Shown here: in pieces, positions 1-7,472 of the stretch
Layout: each line of letters starts with the position of its first letter
How positions within the stretch are numbered: the stretch's first letter is position 1
NCBI RefSeq assembly: GCF_902506195.1
Contig: NZ_LR732817.1
Location: 1,068,909-1,132,908 of the forward strand
Direction: 5' to 3'
From: Citricoccus sp. K5
GTDB taxonomy: Bacteria > Actinomycetota > Actinomycetes > Actinomycetales > Micrococcaceae
DNA: 64,000 nt
The notes under the pieces: model-generated
What the model was told of the DNA's origin: nothing
The model's input: the letters and a program-made list of their open reading frames with translations, nothing else
The model's database searches: none
Program-made: the position numbers and the translations under genes

Positions 1-56
1 TTCCGGGGGTGGGGGACCGGGGGGCCCCTGGGTCTGAAAACTTTCCCCGTCGTTTG

Positions 57-77
57 GAGCTAATGGATTATTAGCTC
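57..77. repeat. Perfect 8-bp inverted repeat left of the HNH gene
   Basis: GAGCTAAT and ATTAGCTC flank a 5-nt loop. It lies just downstream of the HNH stop in the leftward direction. There is no T-run on either side, so it is not a classical terminator. Its position between an HNH nuclease gene and the expected packaging genes would suit a cos or terminase-related site, but that is only a guess. Confidence 0.45.
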
Positions 78-82
78 GCCCC

Positions 83-394
83 TCACCATGCCCCTGCCGC
101 GTCGAGGGTGACTGTCTTGATCACTGGCCTCGTTCGCTTTGGCTTGCGTGTTCCGTCGCCGCGTGACTGATTGTCGAAGCGGCAGATGGTGCGCGTGTTG
201 TCCACGGTGTCCTGTCCGCCCATTGAGTGGGGGACGATGTGGTCAGGCTCGGGGCTGTTGGGTCTTCGGCTGTTCTCCCAGTCGAGCCAGCATCCGCAGA
301 TGGGGCAGTGGGTTACGCCGGCTTCGTAGTCAAGCTTCAGGCGCTCGGCTCGTACCTTCTTCCACGTCCCGGTCCCTGTCCTACTGGTGGCCAT
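83..394 (-). CDS. Phage HNH endonuclease
   Basis: A 103-residue protein with the HNH fold signature: a CPICG zinc knuckle, then PDHIVPHSMGG, then the Asn and Cys of the second half (ICRFDNQSRG). Free-standing HNH proteins of this size usually lie beside the terminase genes of cos-type phages and help DNA packaging or cos cleavage; that role is inferred from the family. The start at 394 is chosen because AGGAGG lies 7 nt upstream; an upstream in-frame ATG at 412 would overlap that ribosome site. It is the last gene of the visible leftward operon, so packaging genes are expected further left. Confidence 0.88.
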   Translation of the reverse strand: MATSRTGTGTWKKVRAERLKLDYEAGVTHCPICGCWLDWENSRRPNSPEPDHIVPHSMGGQDTVDNTRTICRFDNQSRGDGTRKPKRTRPVIKTVTLDAAGAW

Positions 395-451
395 GGTGGC
401 ACCTCCTGGCAAGGGGGTGGGGTATGCGTGGGGTGAGGGCGGTTAAAACAT

Positions 452-483
452 GGCACCCCCCTGCCTGATGGAGGGGGGGTGCC
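452..483 (-). terminator. Intrinsic terminator after the lipoprotein gene
   Basis: A 10-bp perfect stem (GGCACCCCCC / GGGGGGTGCC) with a 12-nt loop, followed in the leftward direction by ATGTTTT. It lies directly after the lipoprotein stop and before the HNH gene. Confidence 0.75.
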
Positions 484-498
484 TGCAAGTGAGGGGGG

Positions 499-1011
499 CT
501 ACTGGCAGGCGGGGAGTACTTCGAGTGACCGGGTGTAGTTGTTCTGGTCAATGCCGCTGGCGTCTCGCGTGACCACTGTGTCCAGGCCTGAAACCTCAGT
601 GCAGGACATGTTCACAACCCATGTGGCGATGTCAGCCTGCTCGGTCTCGGTGAGCATGTCTTGGAGGTGCACGCGGATAGCGCCTGCGCTCACGTCTTCG
701 ATCTCACTGATGAGGTAGCCAGGGCTGGTTGCTTCGAGGCTTTGGAATGAATCAACGCCGTTACCTTCGAGAATGGCGGCTTCTACTTCCTGGGCGCCAA
801 GTGCTGTCTCAGTGGGCGTGGTCTCGCTGGTCTCACTGGCCTCCGGGGACTCGGTTGCCTCAGCGGACTCGGTTGAGATTCGAGGGCTTTCGGTCTCAAT
901 CGTGATTGCACCTGATGGGGGGGACGGCTCTTCTGGCGTGGTTGATCCACAGCCAGTGAGTGCGAGTGCTGCCATGAGTGCGATGGGGGCGAGTGCGCGT
1001 GAGGACTTCAT
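499..1011 (-). CDS. Prophage-encoded secreted lipoprotein
   Basis: A 170-residue protein with a short basic N-terminus, a hydrophobic stretch and a lipobox LTGC with the acylated Cys at about residue 21. A Thr/Ser/Glu-rich flexible linker (about residues 23-75) follows, then a small folded domain with two Cys that could form a disulfide (NMSCTEV and the C-terminal LPACQ). I do not recognise the domain. A terminator directly follows the gene, so it may be expressed separately from the replication genes. Lipoproteins of temperate phages often change the lysogen surface or exclude related phages; that role is inferred, not shown. Confidence 0.8.
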   Translation of the reverse strand: MKSSRALAPIALMAALALTGCGSTTPEEPSPPSGAITIETESPRISTESAEATESPEASETSETTPTETALGAQEVEAAILEGNGVDSFQSLEATSPGYLISEIEDVSAGAIRVHLQDMLTETEQADIATWVVNMSCTEVSGLDTVVTRDASGIDQNNYTRSLEVLPACQ

Positions 1012-1040
1012 GAAAGAATTCTATCCGCTAGACGGACGTG

Positions 1041-1211
1041 TTAGGCCATGACTTCCTGCATCTCAAACGTCTCGAACTGCGCACCCTTGCCTTCAAGCGT
1101 CACGGTCCATGCGTCGAGGTGGTGCTGGCATCCGTAGATGACTTTCTCACTGGGCATGAGGATGATGCCGCCGACTGCACGTTCGGCTTGGCTTGCGTCG
1201 CACCGTTCCAT
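1041..1211 (-). CDS. Small phage protein, unknown function
   Basis: A 56-residue protein. The start at 1211 is chosen because GGGG-rich ribosome-site-like bases precede it and because a longer reading would run into the neighbouring gene. No known domain is recognised. A 16-bp sequence 15 bp upstream is repeated exactly upstream of the next gene to the right, so the two small genes may share a control element. Confidence 0.55.
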   Translation of the reverse strand: MERCDASQAERAVGGIILMPSEKVIYGCQHHLDAWTVTLEGKGAQFETFEMQEVMA

Positions 1212-1225
1212 CCCCAGCCCCTTAC

Positions 1226-1241
1226 GTTCGCCCCCGTGTCC
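1226..1241 (-). repeat. 16-bp direct repeat, copy 1
   Basis: GTTCGCCCCCGTGTCC on the + strand (GGACACGGGGGCGAAC leftward), identical to 1525-1540. It lies just upstream of the 56-residue gene. Confidence 0.6.
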
Positions 1242-1254
1242 AGACCCTTTGTGG

Positions 1255-1479
1255 CTACTCCGTGCGACTGAGGGTGCCAATCAGGGTGGGCCTTGCATTG
1301 TCCGCCTTCAGTAGCTCGACGGCCGTGTCGATCTGGGCCATCCGCTCGTCTGCCAGGCGGATTGCCTGCTCCGAGCATTCCACGCGGTGCTCTGCGTGCT
1401 CCTTGTCCCTCAGCGCATCTTCCCGGTCGCGCTCAATGAGCCTGCGGTCGCGCTCAAGCAGTTCCATTACCTTGTCCAT
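1255..1479 (-). CDS. Small coiled-coil phage protein
   Basis: A 74-residue, strongly charged protein (MDKVMELLERDRRLIERDRE...) that is almost certainly a continuous helix or coiled coil. The start at 1479 has AAGGAG 8 nt upstream. The frame is open further upstream to 1635 but that extension has no ribosome site. Function unknown. Confidence 0.65.
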   Translation of the reverse strand: MDKVMELLERDRRLIERDREDALRDKEHAEHRVECSEQAIRLADERMAQIDTAVELLKADNARPTLIGTLSRTE

Positions 1480-1524
1480 CGGGCCATCTCCTTGGGTTGT
1501 GGAAACTTCGGCGGCTACTTCCAA

Positions 1525-1540
1525 GTTCGCCCCCGTGTCC
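1525..1540 (-). repeat. 16-bp direct repeat, copy 2
   Basis: Identical to 1226-1241, here 45 bp upstream of the coiled-coil gene start. Confidence 0.6.
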
Positions 1541-1588
1541 TGGCTCGCACAACTAACTGGTGCGGCGGGGTTCACGAGGGAAGTATGC

Positions 1589-1627
1589 GGGCGGCCGGGA
1601 GTCACGCACTGACTCAACCGGCCGCCC
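1589..1627. repeat. Large two-part stem-loop
   Basis: An outer 10-bp stem (GGGCGGCCGG / CCGGCCGCCC) encloses an inner 6-bp stem (GAGTCA / TGACTC) with a CGCAC loop and a 2-nt bulge. There is no U-tract. It lies in the non-coding stretch between the terminator at 1663-1690 and the small coiled-coil gene. Confidence 0.55.
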
Positions 1628-1662
1628 TGATCCACACGAGGAGATGACGCGTGGACATGAAA

Positions 1663-1690
1663 GAACCCCCGGCCATTGGCTCAGGGGTTC
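1663..1690 (-). terminator. Intrinsic terminator after the zinc/HTH gene
   Basis: GAACCCC / GGGGTTC stem with a 14-nt loop, followed leftward by TTTC. The gap 1480-1763 holds this terminator, the stem-loop at 1589-1627 and one repeat copy; I see no gene in it. Confidence 0.7.
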
Positions 1691-1763
1691 GGATTGTGGT
1701 GTTGCTTCCCACTCACACTTCAAGCAACTTACTAGAAACTATACCTCATGTTTTCGATTCCGG

Positions 1764-2555
1764 TCATGCGGCTTTCCGTGGCCTCCCGATTGACTTACTC
1801 GCGGCGGCTTGGATGACCTGAGTGGCAGTGAATAGCCGGACGCCTTTGTCGTTCATCTGCTCACTGACAAGATGCCCTTCCGCCACCCAGCGTTCGGCAC
1901 TCTTCTGCGTGATGCGGATGGTCTTGGACTGATGAAGGGCCTTGACGATCACACTCAATGGCGCGAGTGCTGCACGGCCTTTGTCCTTCAGGTGTTCCAA
2001 CAGTGCCGCCGCTTCGTAGGTCTCGCCGCACTCATGGCATCGGGCAATGGAGTTGCTGCCAACGCGTCGGACGAGCCCAGGGCATTGACTCTGATCCTCG
2101 CGTGTCGTCCAGCATCGGCCCATGTTCATCACCTCGGGCGGCACGTCCACGGCGCGAATGACCTTGCGTAGTGAGCCGTCCAGTTCGTCCAGCAGGTCAC
2201 CGGCCCAGTCGTTGCCCCGGATGATGTGCAGGCTCATCTTCAAGTAGGGCACGGACTCGACATTGCGCAGGCTGTCGTTGTCGTCATGCTCCAACGTCAT
2301 GCGCGCCCATGAGACACACAACTCCTGAAGCTCGGTCACGGCCTCCATGGCGGTCAGGTTCACGGGCGGCTTGGCCGGGTTGCCTCCACCGCCGCTACTG
2401 GTCCCGGTGGCGTCGAGCCGGGCCACGGTGTCACGTGCGGTCGCGAGGGCGTCGGGGATCTGGTCGAGGGTGGCGGTGAGTTGCGCCGCGCAGGTGGCGC
2501 ACAGGTGGATTCCTTCTGCGGTGGGTGCTGTGCATCTGGTGCATTCAAGGCTCAT
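1764..2555 (-). CDS. Phage protein with zinc knuckle and C-terminal helix-turn-helix
   Basis: A 263-residue protein. The N-terminus has a four-Cys zinc knuckle (CTRC...CATC, residues 5-22), a second pair (CHEC) lies near residue 172, and the C-terminal 60 residues look like a helix-turn-helix (ITQKSAERWVAEGHLVSEQM). Such proteins are common and uncharacterised in actinobacterial phages; DNA binding is inferred. The start overlaps the stop of the upstream gene as ATGA, so translation is coupled. A terminator follows at 1663-1690. Confidence 0.75.
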   Translation of the reverse strand: MSLECTRCTAPTAEGIHLCATCAAQLTATLDQIPDALATARDTVARLDATGTSSGGGGNPAKPPVNLTAMEAVTELQELCVSWARMTLEHDDNDSLRNVESVPYLKMSLHIIRGNDWAGDLLDELDGSLRKVIRAVDVPPEVMNMGRCWTTREDQSQCPGLVRRVGSNSIARCHECGETYEAAALLEHLKDKGRAALAPLSVIVKALHQSKTIRITQKSAERWVAEGHLVSEQMNDKGVRLFTATQVIQAAASKSIGRPRKAA

Positions 2556-2938
2556 GCGGCTTCCCCTTCGAGTCGTTGCTTTAGTTCACGGACGGTCTCG
2601 GTTGCGACGCGCCATTTGCCTTCGTGATTGAGTCGGGCGTCGAGCTTCCCGTCTTCGATGAGTTGGCCCAGGAACTCGGGTGTCACGTTCAGTTCCTCCG
2701 CTGCCATGCGGACCGAGATGTCCACTCCGACCATGGATCTTCCGCCGCCGTGGAGTTCCCGGTGTGCGGCTCGGTCTTTGACGCCCTGCCAACCACCGAT
2801 ATGGAAGTAGCCCCCGCAGTCTCCGCACTTGAATACGGCGGTGTCCCAGTGCTTCCGGTCGCGGTATCGCTTGGCCTCACCGCGTGTGCTGAACATGCGC
2901 TTACCTGTGGTCGGGCAGTTGCCCCGGCGCTCGGTCAT
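2552..2938 (-). CDS. Phage protein with zinc-binding and excisionase-like HTH halves
   Basis: A 128-residue protein. The first half has a CGDCGGYFHIGGW knuckle (about residues 39-51); the second half (VRMAAEELNVTPEFLGQLIEDGKL...) resembles an excisionase/MerR-type winged helix. The start at 2938 overlaps the preceding stop as ATGA, which rules out the upstream in-frame start at 2977. It is coupled in turn to the next gene by ATGA at 2552-2555. A regulatory or DNA-binding role is inferred. Confidence 0.7.
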   Translation of the reverse strand: MTERRGNCPTTGKRMFSTRGEAKRYRDRKHWDTAVFKCGDCGGYFHIGGWQGVKDRAAHRELHGGGRSMVGVDISVRMAAEELNVTPEFLGQLIEDGKLDARLNHEGKWRVATETVRELKQRLEGEAA

Positions 2939-3264
2939 GACTTTGCATCCCATGCATCCCGGAACGACGAGTGCCACACGAGGGCTTCGCCAATCTCGTC
3001 GTCGTCAAGGTCGAGATCTTCGAGATCCTCAAGGGCGTCATCGATTGCGTCCTGGACGATCCGGTCAACCGCGTTCTGGATTCGCCCTTCTCGGGAAGGG
3101 TTGAGGACTGAGATGCTATGGCCCTTGGATCTACCCTCGGCCTTGGCTTGCTCGAAGGTTTCGGACATGTGCTTCCGGCCGTCGGCCTGGCTGTCAATGA
3201 CGGCCCCACAGTCGTTGCACTTCCCGTACGGCTGGCCGGGGGTCGGTTCGAATTGGTCAGTCAT
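2935..3264 (-). CDS. Acidic phage protein with CxxC motif, unknown function
   Basis: A 109-residue protein with a short zinc-like motif (KCNDCG) near residue 16 and a very acidic segment (LEDLEDLDLDDDE) near residues 78-90. The start at 3264 is set by GAGGAG 7 nt upstream; an earlier in-frame codon at 3285 lies inside the leader. It begins a coupled three-gene run (3264 to 1764) just after a stem-loop at 3291-3320. Function unknown. Confidence 0.68.
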   Translation of the reverse strand: MTDQFEPTPGQPYGKCNDCGAVIDSQADGRKHMSETFEQAKAEGRSKGHSISVLNPSREGRIQNAVDRIVQDAIDDALEDLEDLDLDDDEIGEALVWHSSFRDAWDAKS

Positions 3265-3290
3265 GGTCAATCTCCTCTTGGGCATAGCAA

Positions 3291-3320
3291 GAGGCCCCTA
3301 GATCGCAATCTAAGAGCCTC
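3291..3320 (-). terminator. Stem-loop upstream of the acidic protein gene
   Basis: GAGGC / GCCTC outer stem, a symmetric 3x3 internal loop, and a TAGAT / ATCTA inner stem with a CGCA loop. Only a TT follows in the leftward direction, so termination is less sure than for the other hairpins of this operon. Confidence 0.45.
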
Positions 3321-3394
3321 GGGATTATTGGTGTTCTACGTGTTCGTTCTGGGCGTGCGGATCGCTCCTAGGCCCGGTTCTGTGTCTCTGGCGC

Positions 3395-3520
3395 CTACTT
3401 CCCGCCCTTCGCCCTCACAACTTCCACCACGTCCCCTTTCCGGAGCATGGCGGCGTGGATGAGCGCGCCCCCGCGCCAGACGACGAGCCGGTCATGCTTG
3501 CGGGCGGTGGTGGTGGGCAT
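3395..3520 (-). CDS. 41-residue basic phage protein
   Basis: Reads MPTTTARKHDRLVVWRGGAL onward to a TAG at 3395. Its start overlaps the stop of the 22-residue gene as TAATG. It is Lys/Arg-rich with a hydrophobic middle. The overlap chain 3585-3588-3520 on both sides is the main support. Function unknown. Confidence 0.6.
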   Translation of the reverse strand: MPTTTARKHDRLVVWRGGALIHAAMLRKGDVVEVVRAKGGK

Positions 3521-3588
3521 TAGTCGTCATCCTCGTCGTCCAGTGCGGCCTCGGTCAGGTTCTCTTGGGCCTGGTCGATGGTGGTCAC
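3520..3588 (-). CDS. 22-residue acidic phage microprotein
   Basis: A GTG start at 3588 overlaps the upstream stop as GTGA and the TAA stop overlaps the next ATG as TAATG. The product ends in a run of acidic residues (LDDEDDD). Support comes only from the two precise overlaps and the open frame. Confidence 0.5.
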   Translation of the reverse strand: MTTIDQAQENLTEAALDDEDDD

Positions 3589-4040
3589 TTCGAGGCCTCC
3601 AGAAGATTTCGGCGTGCGGCATTCACGGTGCGGACGATGGAAGCGCGATCAACCTTTGCGAGATCTTCGAAGTAGTTCCCAATCGGATGCTCGTTATGGA
3701 TCTTCTGCACATCTGCCTCGCTCAACTCGACCGGCTCGGCGGCCACCACGCGGGCGGGCGGGGTTGCCGGATCAAGATCGGGCCACTCGTTAGGGCGGGT
3801 TATTGCAATGACGCTCCCCATGGGCGAGAAGATGTGCAACTCCTGCCGGTGAAACACTCGGGCGGGGTAGCCCTCGTAGTCGCCGTCCTTCACGACATGC
3901 CACGTCCCCGGCTCGGGCTTCTCGGGGGCGCATGTTAGGTGCCCGTTCTTGACCAGCAGGCGGGCGGCCTCAGTGCTGTTGGCCACGCCGATGTTCTCTA
4001 GGATTTGCGAGTATTCCTTCTCGGTAATGCTCTTACTCAT
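3585..4040 (-). CDS. Phage protein, unknown function
   Basis: A 151-residue soluble protein. AGGAG with the recurrent leader AGGAGATTGAG lies immediately before the ATG at 4040, just after a terminator hairpin at 4061-4083. No family is recognised. It is followed by two coupled microgenes. Confidence 0.65.
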   Translation of the reverse strand: MSKSITEKEYSQILENIGVANSTEAARLLVKNGHLTCAPEKPEPGTWHVVKDGDYEGYPARVFHRQELHIFSPMGSVIAITRPNEWPDLDPATPPARVVAAEPVELSEADVQKIHNEHPIGNYFEDLAKVDRASIVRTVNAARRNLLEASK

Positions 4041-4060
4041 CTCAATCTCCTCATGAAAAT

Positions 4061-4083
4061 GGCCGCCCCGGAATGGGACGGCC
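4061..4083 (-). terminator. Intrinsic terminator after dnaB-like gene
   Basis: GGCCGTCCC / GGGGCGGCC stem (one G-T pair) with a short ATTCC loop, followed leftward by ATTTTCATG. It falls between the helicase stop and the ribosome site of the next gene. Confidence 0.72.
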
Positions 4084-4100
4084 TGCGGTGGGTGGGGGTG

Positions 4101-5357
4101 TCACTGGTCGCGGATCTCGCTGTAGTGGCCTGCGAAGTCGGCTTGCACGATGTCCGGGCGGCCGTGTCGGTTCTTGGCCACGATGATCTCCAACTCGCCG
4201 CGCTTGCCAGGGTCCACGGTGTCCCGGTGCAGGAGGATCACCACGTCTGAATCCTGCTCAATAGCTCCTGACTCACGGAGGTCATTGAGCATCGGTGGCC
4301 GCTTGTCGGTGGCGCTGGCTCGGTTGAGCTGGGAGAGCATGACCACGGGCACGTGCATATCCATGGCCAGTAGCTTCAACTGTCGGGACATGTCAGCCAC
4401 GAACTCGTGTCGTGCGCGCTTGTCCTGCGGTGCCTGTGCCATGAGCTGCAAGTAGTCCACAACGACGCCGGCCAGCGGTGCACGTCGGTGGACGTTGCGA
4501 GCGAACCTGCGAATCTCGGTGATGGTCACCTGGGCTGACTTGGACACGGCCAGCGGGTAGCGGTAACTGGCAGACCAGTCCGCAATCCGCTGGTAGTCCT
4601 CGGGGGTCAGGTTCTCCGGGTTCATGAGCCGGTCCATGGGCACGTGCCGCTGGTGGGCAAGGATGCGCTTGTTCACGTCGTCCTGGCTCATCTCCAGCGA
4701 GAGCATGGCCACTCCGCCCTGCTGAGCGAGGGAGAGGGCCAACTGCACACCCATCACCGACTTGCCCACACCAGGTCGCGCCCCGATGGTGTAGACCGCA
4801 CCTGGCCTTAGCCCGCCGATGACATCGTTCAGGCCCTCCCATGGCGTCGGCACGAATGATGTCCCGGAGTCGAAGCCATCAACCGTGTTCTGAATGGTCT
4901 CCCATACGAACTGCACCGGCTCGTGTCGGACGGTTCTACCTGAGCGATCGAGCTTCTGCCGTGCGTCCTCCACGATGGCGTCAATGTCGCCAGGCTGGTC
5001 GGCCATGGATGCGATTGCACGTCCGGCTTCTGCGAGCCTGCGTCTGGTGGCGTGCTCGGCGACGATCTGTGCGTAGTAGTTCGCCGACGAGCCGGACGGT
5101 GCCGCCTCCGACGCCATCGGGATTAGCGTCGGATCGGTTGGCCGTTCACTGTTTCGGAGTTCATGCGAGATGGTGACCGCATCGACGGGCTTGCCGTCTC
5201 GGGCCATGGTGGTGATGGTGCGCCATGCGAACTCTAGGGACGGGTCACGGAAGTCTCCCGGTTCGAAGTCCAGTTCATCGAGTCCTCGGCCACTCGCGTT
5301 GATGGCCGCGCCGAGTAGGGCTAGTTCTGCGTGCTCGATGCTCTCAGTGCTGCCCAT
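4101..5357 (-). CDS. Replicative DnaB-type DNA helicase (phage)
   Basis: A 418-residue hexameric helicase of the DnaB/RecA-core family. The N-terminal DnaB domain (about 1-115) is followed by an ATPase core with Walker A GARPGVGKS at 192-200 and a Walker B-like VVDYLQLM near 300. It unwinds DNA at the phage replication fork. The start overlaps the 3' end of the replication initiator gene by 37 bp, as expected for an initiator/helicase pair; AAGGGG precedes the ATG. A terminator follows. Confidence 0.95.
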   Translation of the reverse strand: MGSTESIEHAELALLGAAINASGRGLDELDFEPGDFRDPSLEFAWRTITTMARDGKPVDAVTISHELRNSERPTDPTLIPMASEAAPSGSSANYYAQIVAEHATRRRLAEAGRAIASMADQPGDIDAIVEDARQKLDRSGRTVRHEPVQFVWETIQNTVDGFDSGTSFVPTPWEGLNDVIGGLRPGAVYTIGARPGVGKSVMGVQLALSLAQQGGVAMLSLEMSQDDVNKRILAHQRHVPMDRLMNPENLTPEDYQRIADWSASYRYPLAVSKSAQVTITEIRRFARNVHRRAPLAGVVVDYLQLMAQAPQDKRARHEFVADMSRQLKLLAMDMHVPVVMLSQLNRASATDKRPPMLNDLRESGAIEQDSDVVILLHRDTVDPGKRGELEIIVAKNRHGRPDIVQADFAGHYSEIRDQ

Positions 5358-6067
5358 GGGTCAGCCCCTTCCTGATTGTCGGTGTAGTCGTCTTCCCATC
5401 GCTCGGCGTTGAGCCATGATCCTGGGAGTGCGATGTAGGTCTTCTCTTTGCCTTGGACGGATGCCTTGTAGGCGGTCAGGCCTCGGTGCAGAGTTTCGAT
5501 GTCGGTCTTCTTCAGGGCCGCCTTGAAAGCTTTTCTTGCTGCCCCCTTGGCTTCCTTGCGCGGGTAGCTCGAATACCAAGCGTCGAAGAGTGCGTCGCTA
5601 TCGTCTTTCGGCGCAGCCGGTGGACGAGTGTTCTTCCCATCCCTTCCCATCCCATCCCTTCCTAGGGGGAGTTCGGGTGAGTCTCGCTGTGGCTCAGTGA
5701 AACTCACCGGAGTTTCGATGGGGGCGAGGGAGTCTTGCTGAGCACAGGCGGGGCACCTTGTTTTCCAACGAGGGTCGATCTTCTGATGGTCCTCGAAGCG
5801 TCTGACTAGGAGGTATGTTCTTCCGTCACCATCGGATACGCGAACAACACGACCCTGCTCCATCACTTCCGCGAGCAGTTCGTCAATATCCACGTTGTCC
5901 ATCGGAAGGATCTGGAGCTTCAATTTCATTGCATCATCGGCCACATGACCGTGATCGCAGAGCGTGAAGTTCCACATTCCGATATAGAGCAGTCGAGCGA
6001 ATGGTGAAAGCTTCACCATGTTCCCGTCTGTCCAAAAGTCAGGTTTGATCGTTCGGATTCTCGCCAC
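5321..6067 (-). CDS. Phage replication initiation / helicase-loader-like protein
   Basis: A 248-residue protein starting ARIRTIKPDFWTDG, typical of actinophage replication organiser proteins with an N-terminal winged helix. A low-complexity middle (about 120-150) precedes a C-terminal domain (FDAWYSSYPRKEAKGAARKAFKAAL) of the DnaD/DnaT-like kind. It probably binds the phage origin and recruits the DnaB-type helicase encoded directly downstream; this is inferred from family and synteny. GTG start at 6067 with GAGAGG upstream. Confidence 0.8.
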   Translation of the reverse strand: MARIRTIKPDFWTDGNMVKLSPFARLLYIGMWNFTLCDHGHVADDAMKLKLQILPMDNVDIDELLAEVMEQGRVVRVSDGDGRTYLLVRRFEDHQKIDPRWKTRCPACAQQDSLAPIETPVSFTEPQRDSPELPLGRDGMGRDGKNTRPPAAPKDDSDALFDAWYSSYPRKEAKGAARKAFKAALKKTDIETLHRGLTAYKASVQGKEKTYIALPGSWLNAERWEDDYTDNQEGADPWAALRASSTQN

Positions 6068-6245
6068 TGTCGTCCTCTCTCAACATTGCTTTCACGTCCT
6101 CCACTGGCACGCCGTACAGTCCCGCGATGCCTTCCACGCTCGACCCGCACCTGACTGCTGCGTGGGCGTAGTAGGCGCGCCGATCCCGGTACCCCTCCGT
6201 GTCAGATGCGGCGAGCGTGAGGAACTGGGTGGCCAGGTCACTCAC
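6039..6245 (-). CDS. Small phage protein, possible HTH
   Basis: A 68-residue protein. The start is taken as GTG at 6245, overlapping the previous stop as GTGA; the longer open frame to 6320 runs through the neighbouring gene. The segment VRCGSSVEGIAGLYGVPVEDVKAML looks like a helix-turn-helix. Its 3' end overlaps the replication gene by 29 bp. Confidence 0.6.
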   Translation of the reverse strand: MSDLATQFLTLAASDTEGYRDRRAYYAHAAVRCGSSVEGIAGLYGVPVEDVKAMLREDDSGENPNDQT

Positions 6246-6553
6246 GGCGTCCCTCCGTCCGCAATGGCCTCTGCCACGCACTTCAGCCGCGTTCTGGCCT
6301 TGTCTGCGGCTCTCCTCCATGCGTGCGGCTTCTCGCCGGGGAACGTGTCGCAGGACCGGATATCGGCGTCTACAACGTCACGGGCCGCGTCGAGGAGCTT
6401 GTGCATGGAACCGGATGTCGGCGGCTTGGCAACCAGTGGCGCGATGAAAGCGGCAAGGTCCAGCGCGGTTGAGTCCTCGGAGGCGCCGGAATAGGTTTCC
6501 GCCCAATTGAGGGCGGCTGCGGCGAGTTGGTCTGAATCGATTTTCGTCAGCAT
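6242..6553 (-). CDS. Phage protein, unknown function
   Basis: A 103-residue, mostly helical protein. GGAGAA precedes the ATG at 6553, which lies 20 bp after a terminator hairpin. It is coupled to the next gene by a GTGA overlap. No recognised domain. Confidence 0.62.
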   Translation of the reverse strand: MLTKIDSDQLAAAALNWAETYSGASEDSTALDLAAFIAPLVAKPPTSGSMHKLLDAARDVVDADIRSCDTFPGEKPHAWRRAADKARTRLKCVAEAIADGGTP

Positions 6554-6572
6554 GTGCGTTCTCCAATAACAA

Positions 6573-6596
6573 GGGCCGCCCCGTGTGGAGCGGCCC
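6573..6596 (-). terminator. Intrinsic terminator after the RusA gene
   Basis: A GGGCCGC / GCGGCCC stem followed leftward by TTGTTATT. The ribosome site of the next gene starts inside the U-rich tail. Confidence 0.78.
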
Positions 6597-6644
6597 GGAT
6601 GTGGGTTTCAATGTGTGGTGCAGATACTCAATGTTTCGAAGTGA

Positions 6645-7043
6645 TCAGTCGCAGTCAGGCCCATCAGGTAGCGGCGTGATGGTGAGGACGATGCAGGCTT
6701 GGTCGCGCTTCTCGCCGGCTCTCATGTCGGGTCCGGTCAGATGTGCGTTGTCGTCGTCGGGGAGTAGTCCATAGTCGGTTACGAGCCCGTCGATGACCGC
6801 CTTGATGGTCGGGTACAGGTTGGCCACGTCGTAGCTGCGTCCGGTGGTCTTGTGGACGGTCGCGGTGATGTGGGCGCGGGTCATGAGGGGGAGTATCTGC
6901 GCGTGCGCGAGTGCTCTTGTCCGCTCCCGCCAGTTGCGCGTGAGTGCCGCTTTCGGTGCCCAGTGCATCCGGTCATTCGCGTTGATCCACTGAGCCTTGT
7001 TCCCGGCGTCACAAGGCGCGGGAATTGTTAATGTGAGCGTCAT
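6645..7043 (-). CDS. RusA-family Holliday junction resolvase
   Basis: A 132-residue protein. The segment DVANLYPTIKAVIDGLVTDYGLLPDDDNAHL carries the acidic pattern of RusA active sites (D-N-xx-K-xx-x-D...DDD). RusA-type nucleases resolve branched recombination or replication intermediates, here before packaging. The ATG at 7043 overlaps the dUTPase stop as ATGA. A terminator follows. Confidence 0.82.
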   Translation of the reverse strand: MTLTLTIPAPCDAGNKAQWINANDRMHWAPKAALTRNWRERTRALAHAQILPLMTRAHITATVHKTTGRSYDVANLYPTIKAVIDGLVTDYGLLPDDDNAHLTGPDMRAGEKRDQACIVLTITPLPDGPDCD

Positions 7044-7462
7044 TTCCCCGTGCTCCCCATCGCGCCGTGCCCACGCTCAGTTCCCGGCAGCTCGGCCACT
7101 TCGACAACTCCGGGCGTGGCAATCGGCAGGATGACCAGTTGCGCGATCCGGTCACCTGCCTTTGCCGTCCATCCGTTGCGCGAGTGGTTCATGAGGATCA
7201 CCTGGACCTCGCCGCGATAGTCGGCGTCGATCACTCCACCAGCGGGCACTACACCGTCACGTGCGGCCAGTCCTGAGCGCCCCTGGATCTGCCCGTAGTA
7301 GCCGGCTGGGATGGCCACTGCAATGCCAGTGGGGACGATTGCGCGGCCAGATGCGTACAGGTGCACGTCATTCAGCGCGTACAGGTCCAGGCCTGCATCG
7401 GTGGGGTGTGCGCGGGTGGGGAGTGTTGCGGCCGGGTCGGTGCGCTTTACTTTGAGGTTCAA
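7040..7462 (-). CDS. dut: dUTP diphosphatase (dUTPase)
   Basis: A 140-residue trimeric-type dUTPase with the five family motifs visible: DAGLDLYA, GRSGLAARDG, GVIDADYRGEV, GDRIAQLVI and the C-terminal arm ERGHGAMGSTG. It hydrolyses dUTP to dUMP and keeps uracil out of phage DNA. The start is taken as TTG at 7462 with AAGGAG 6 nt upstream; this gives the usual family length, whereas the longer frame to 7588 overlaps a separate small gene. That TTG ribosome site overlaps the stop of the upstream microgene. Confidence 0.93.
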   Translation of the reverse strand: MNLKVKRTDPAATLPTRAHPTDAGLDLYALNDVHLYASGRAIVPTGIAVAIPAGYYGQIQGRSGLAARDGVVPAGGVIDADYRGEVQVILMNHSRNGWTAKAGDRIAQLVILPIATPGVVEVAELPGTERGHGAMGSTGK

Positions 7463-7472
7463 TGCGTTCTCC

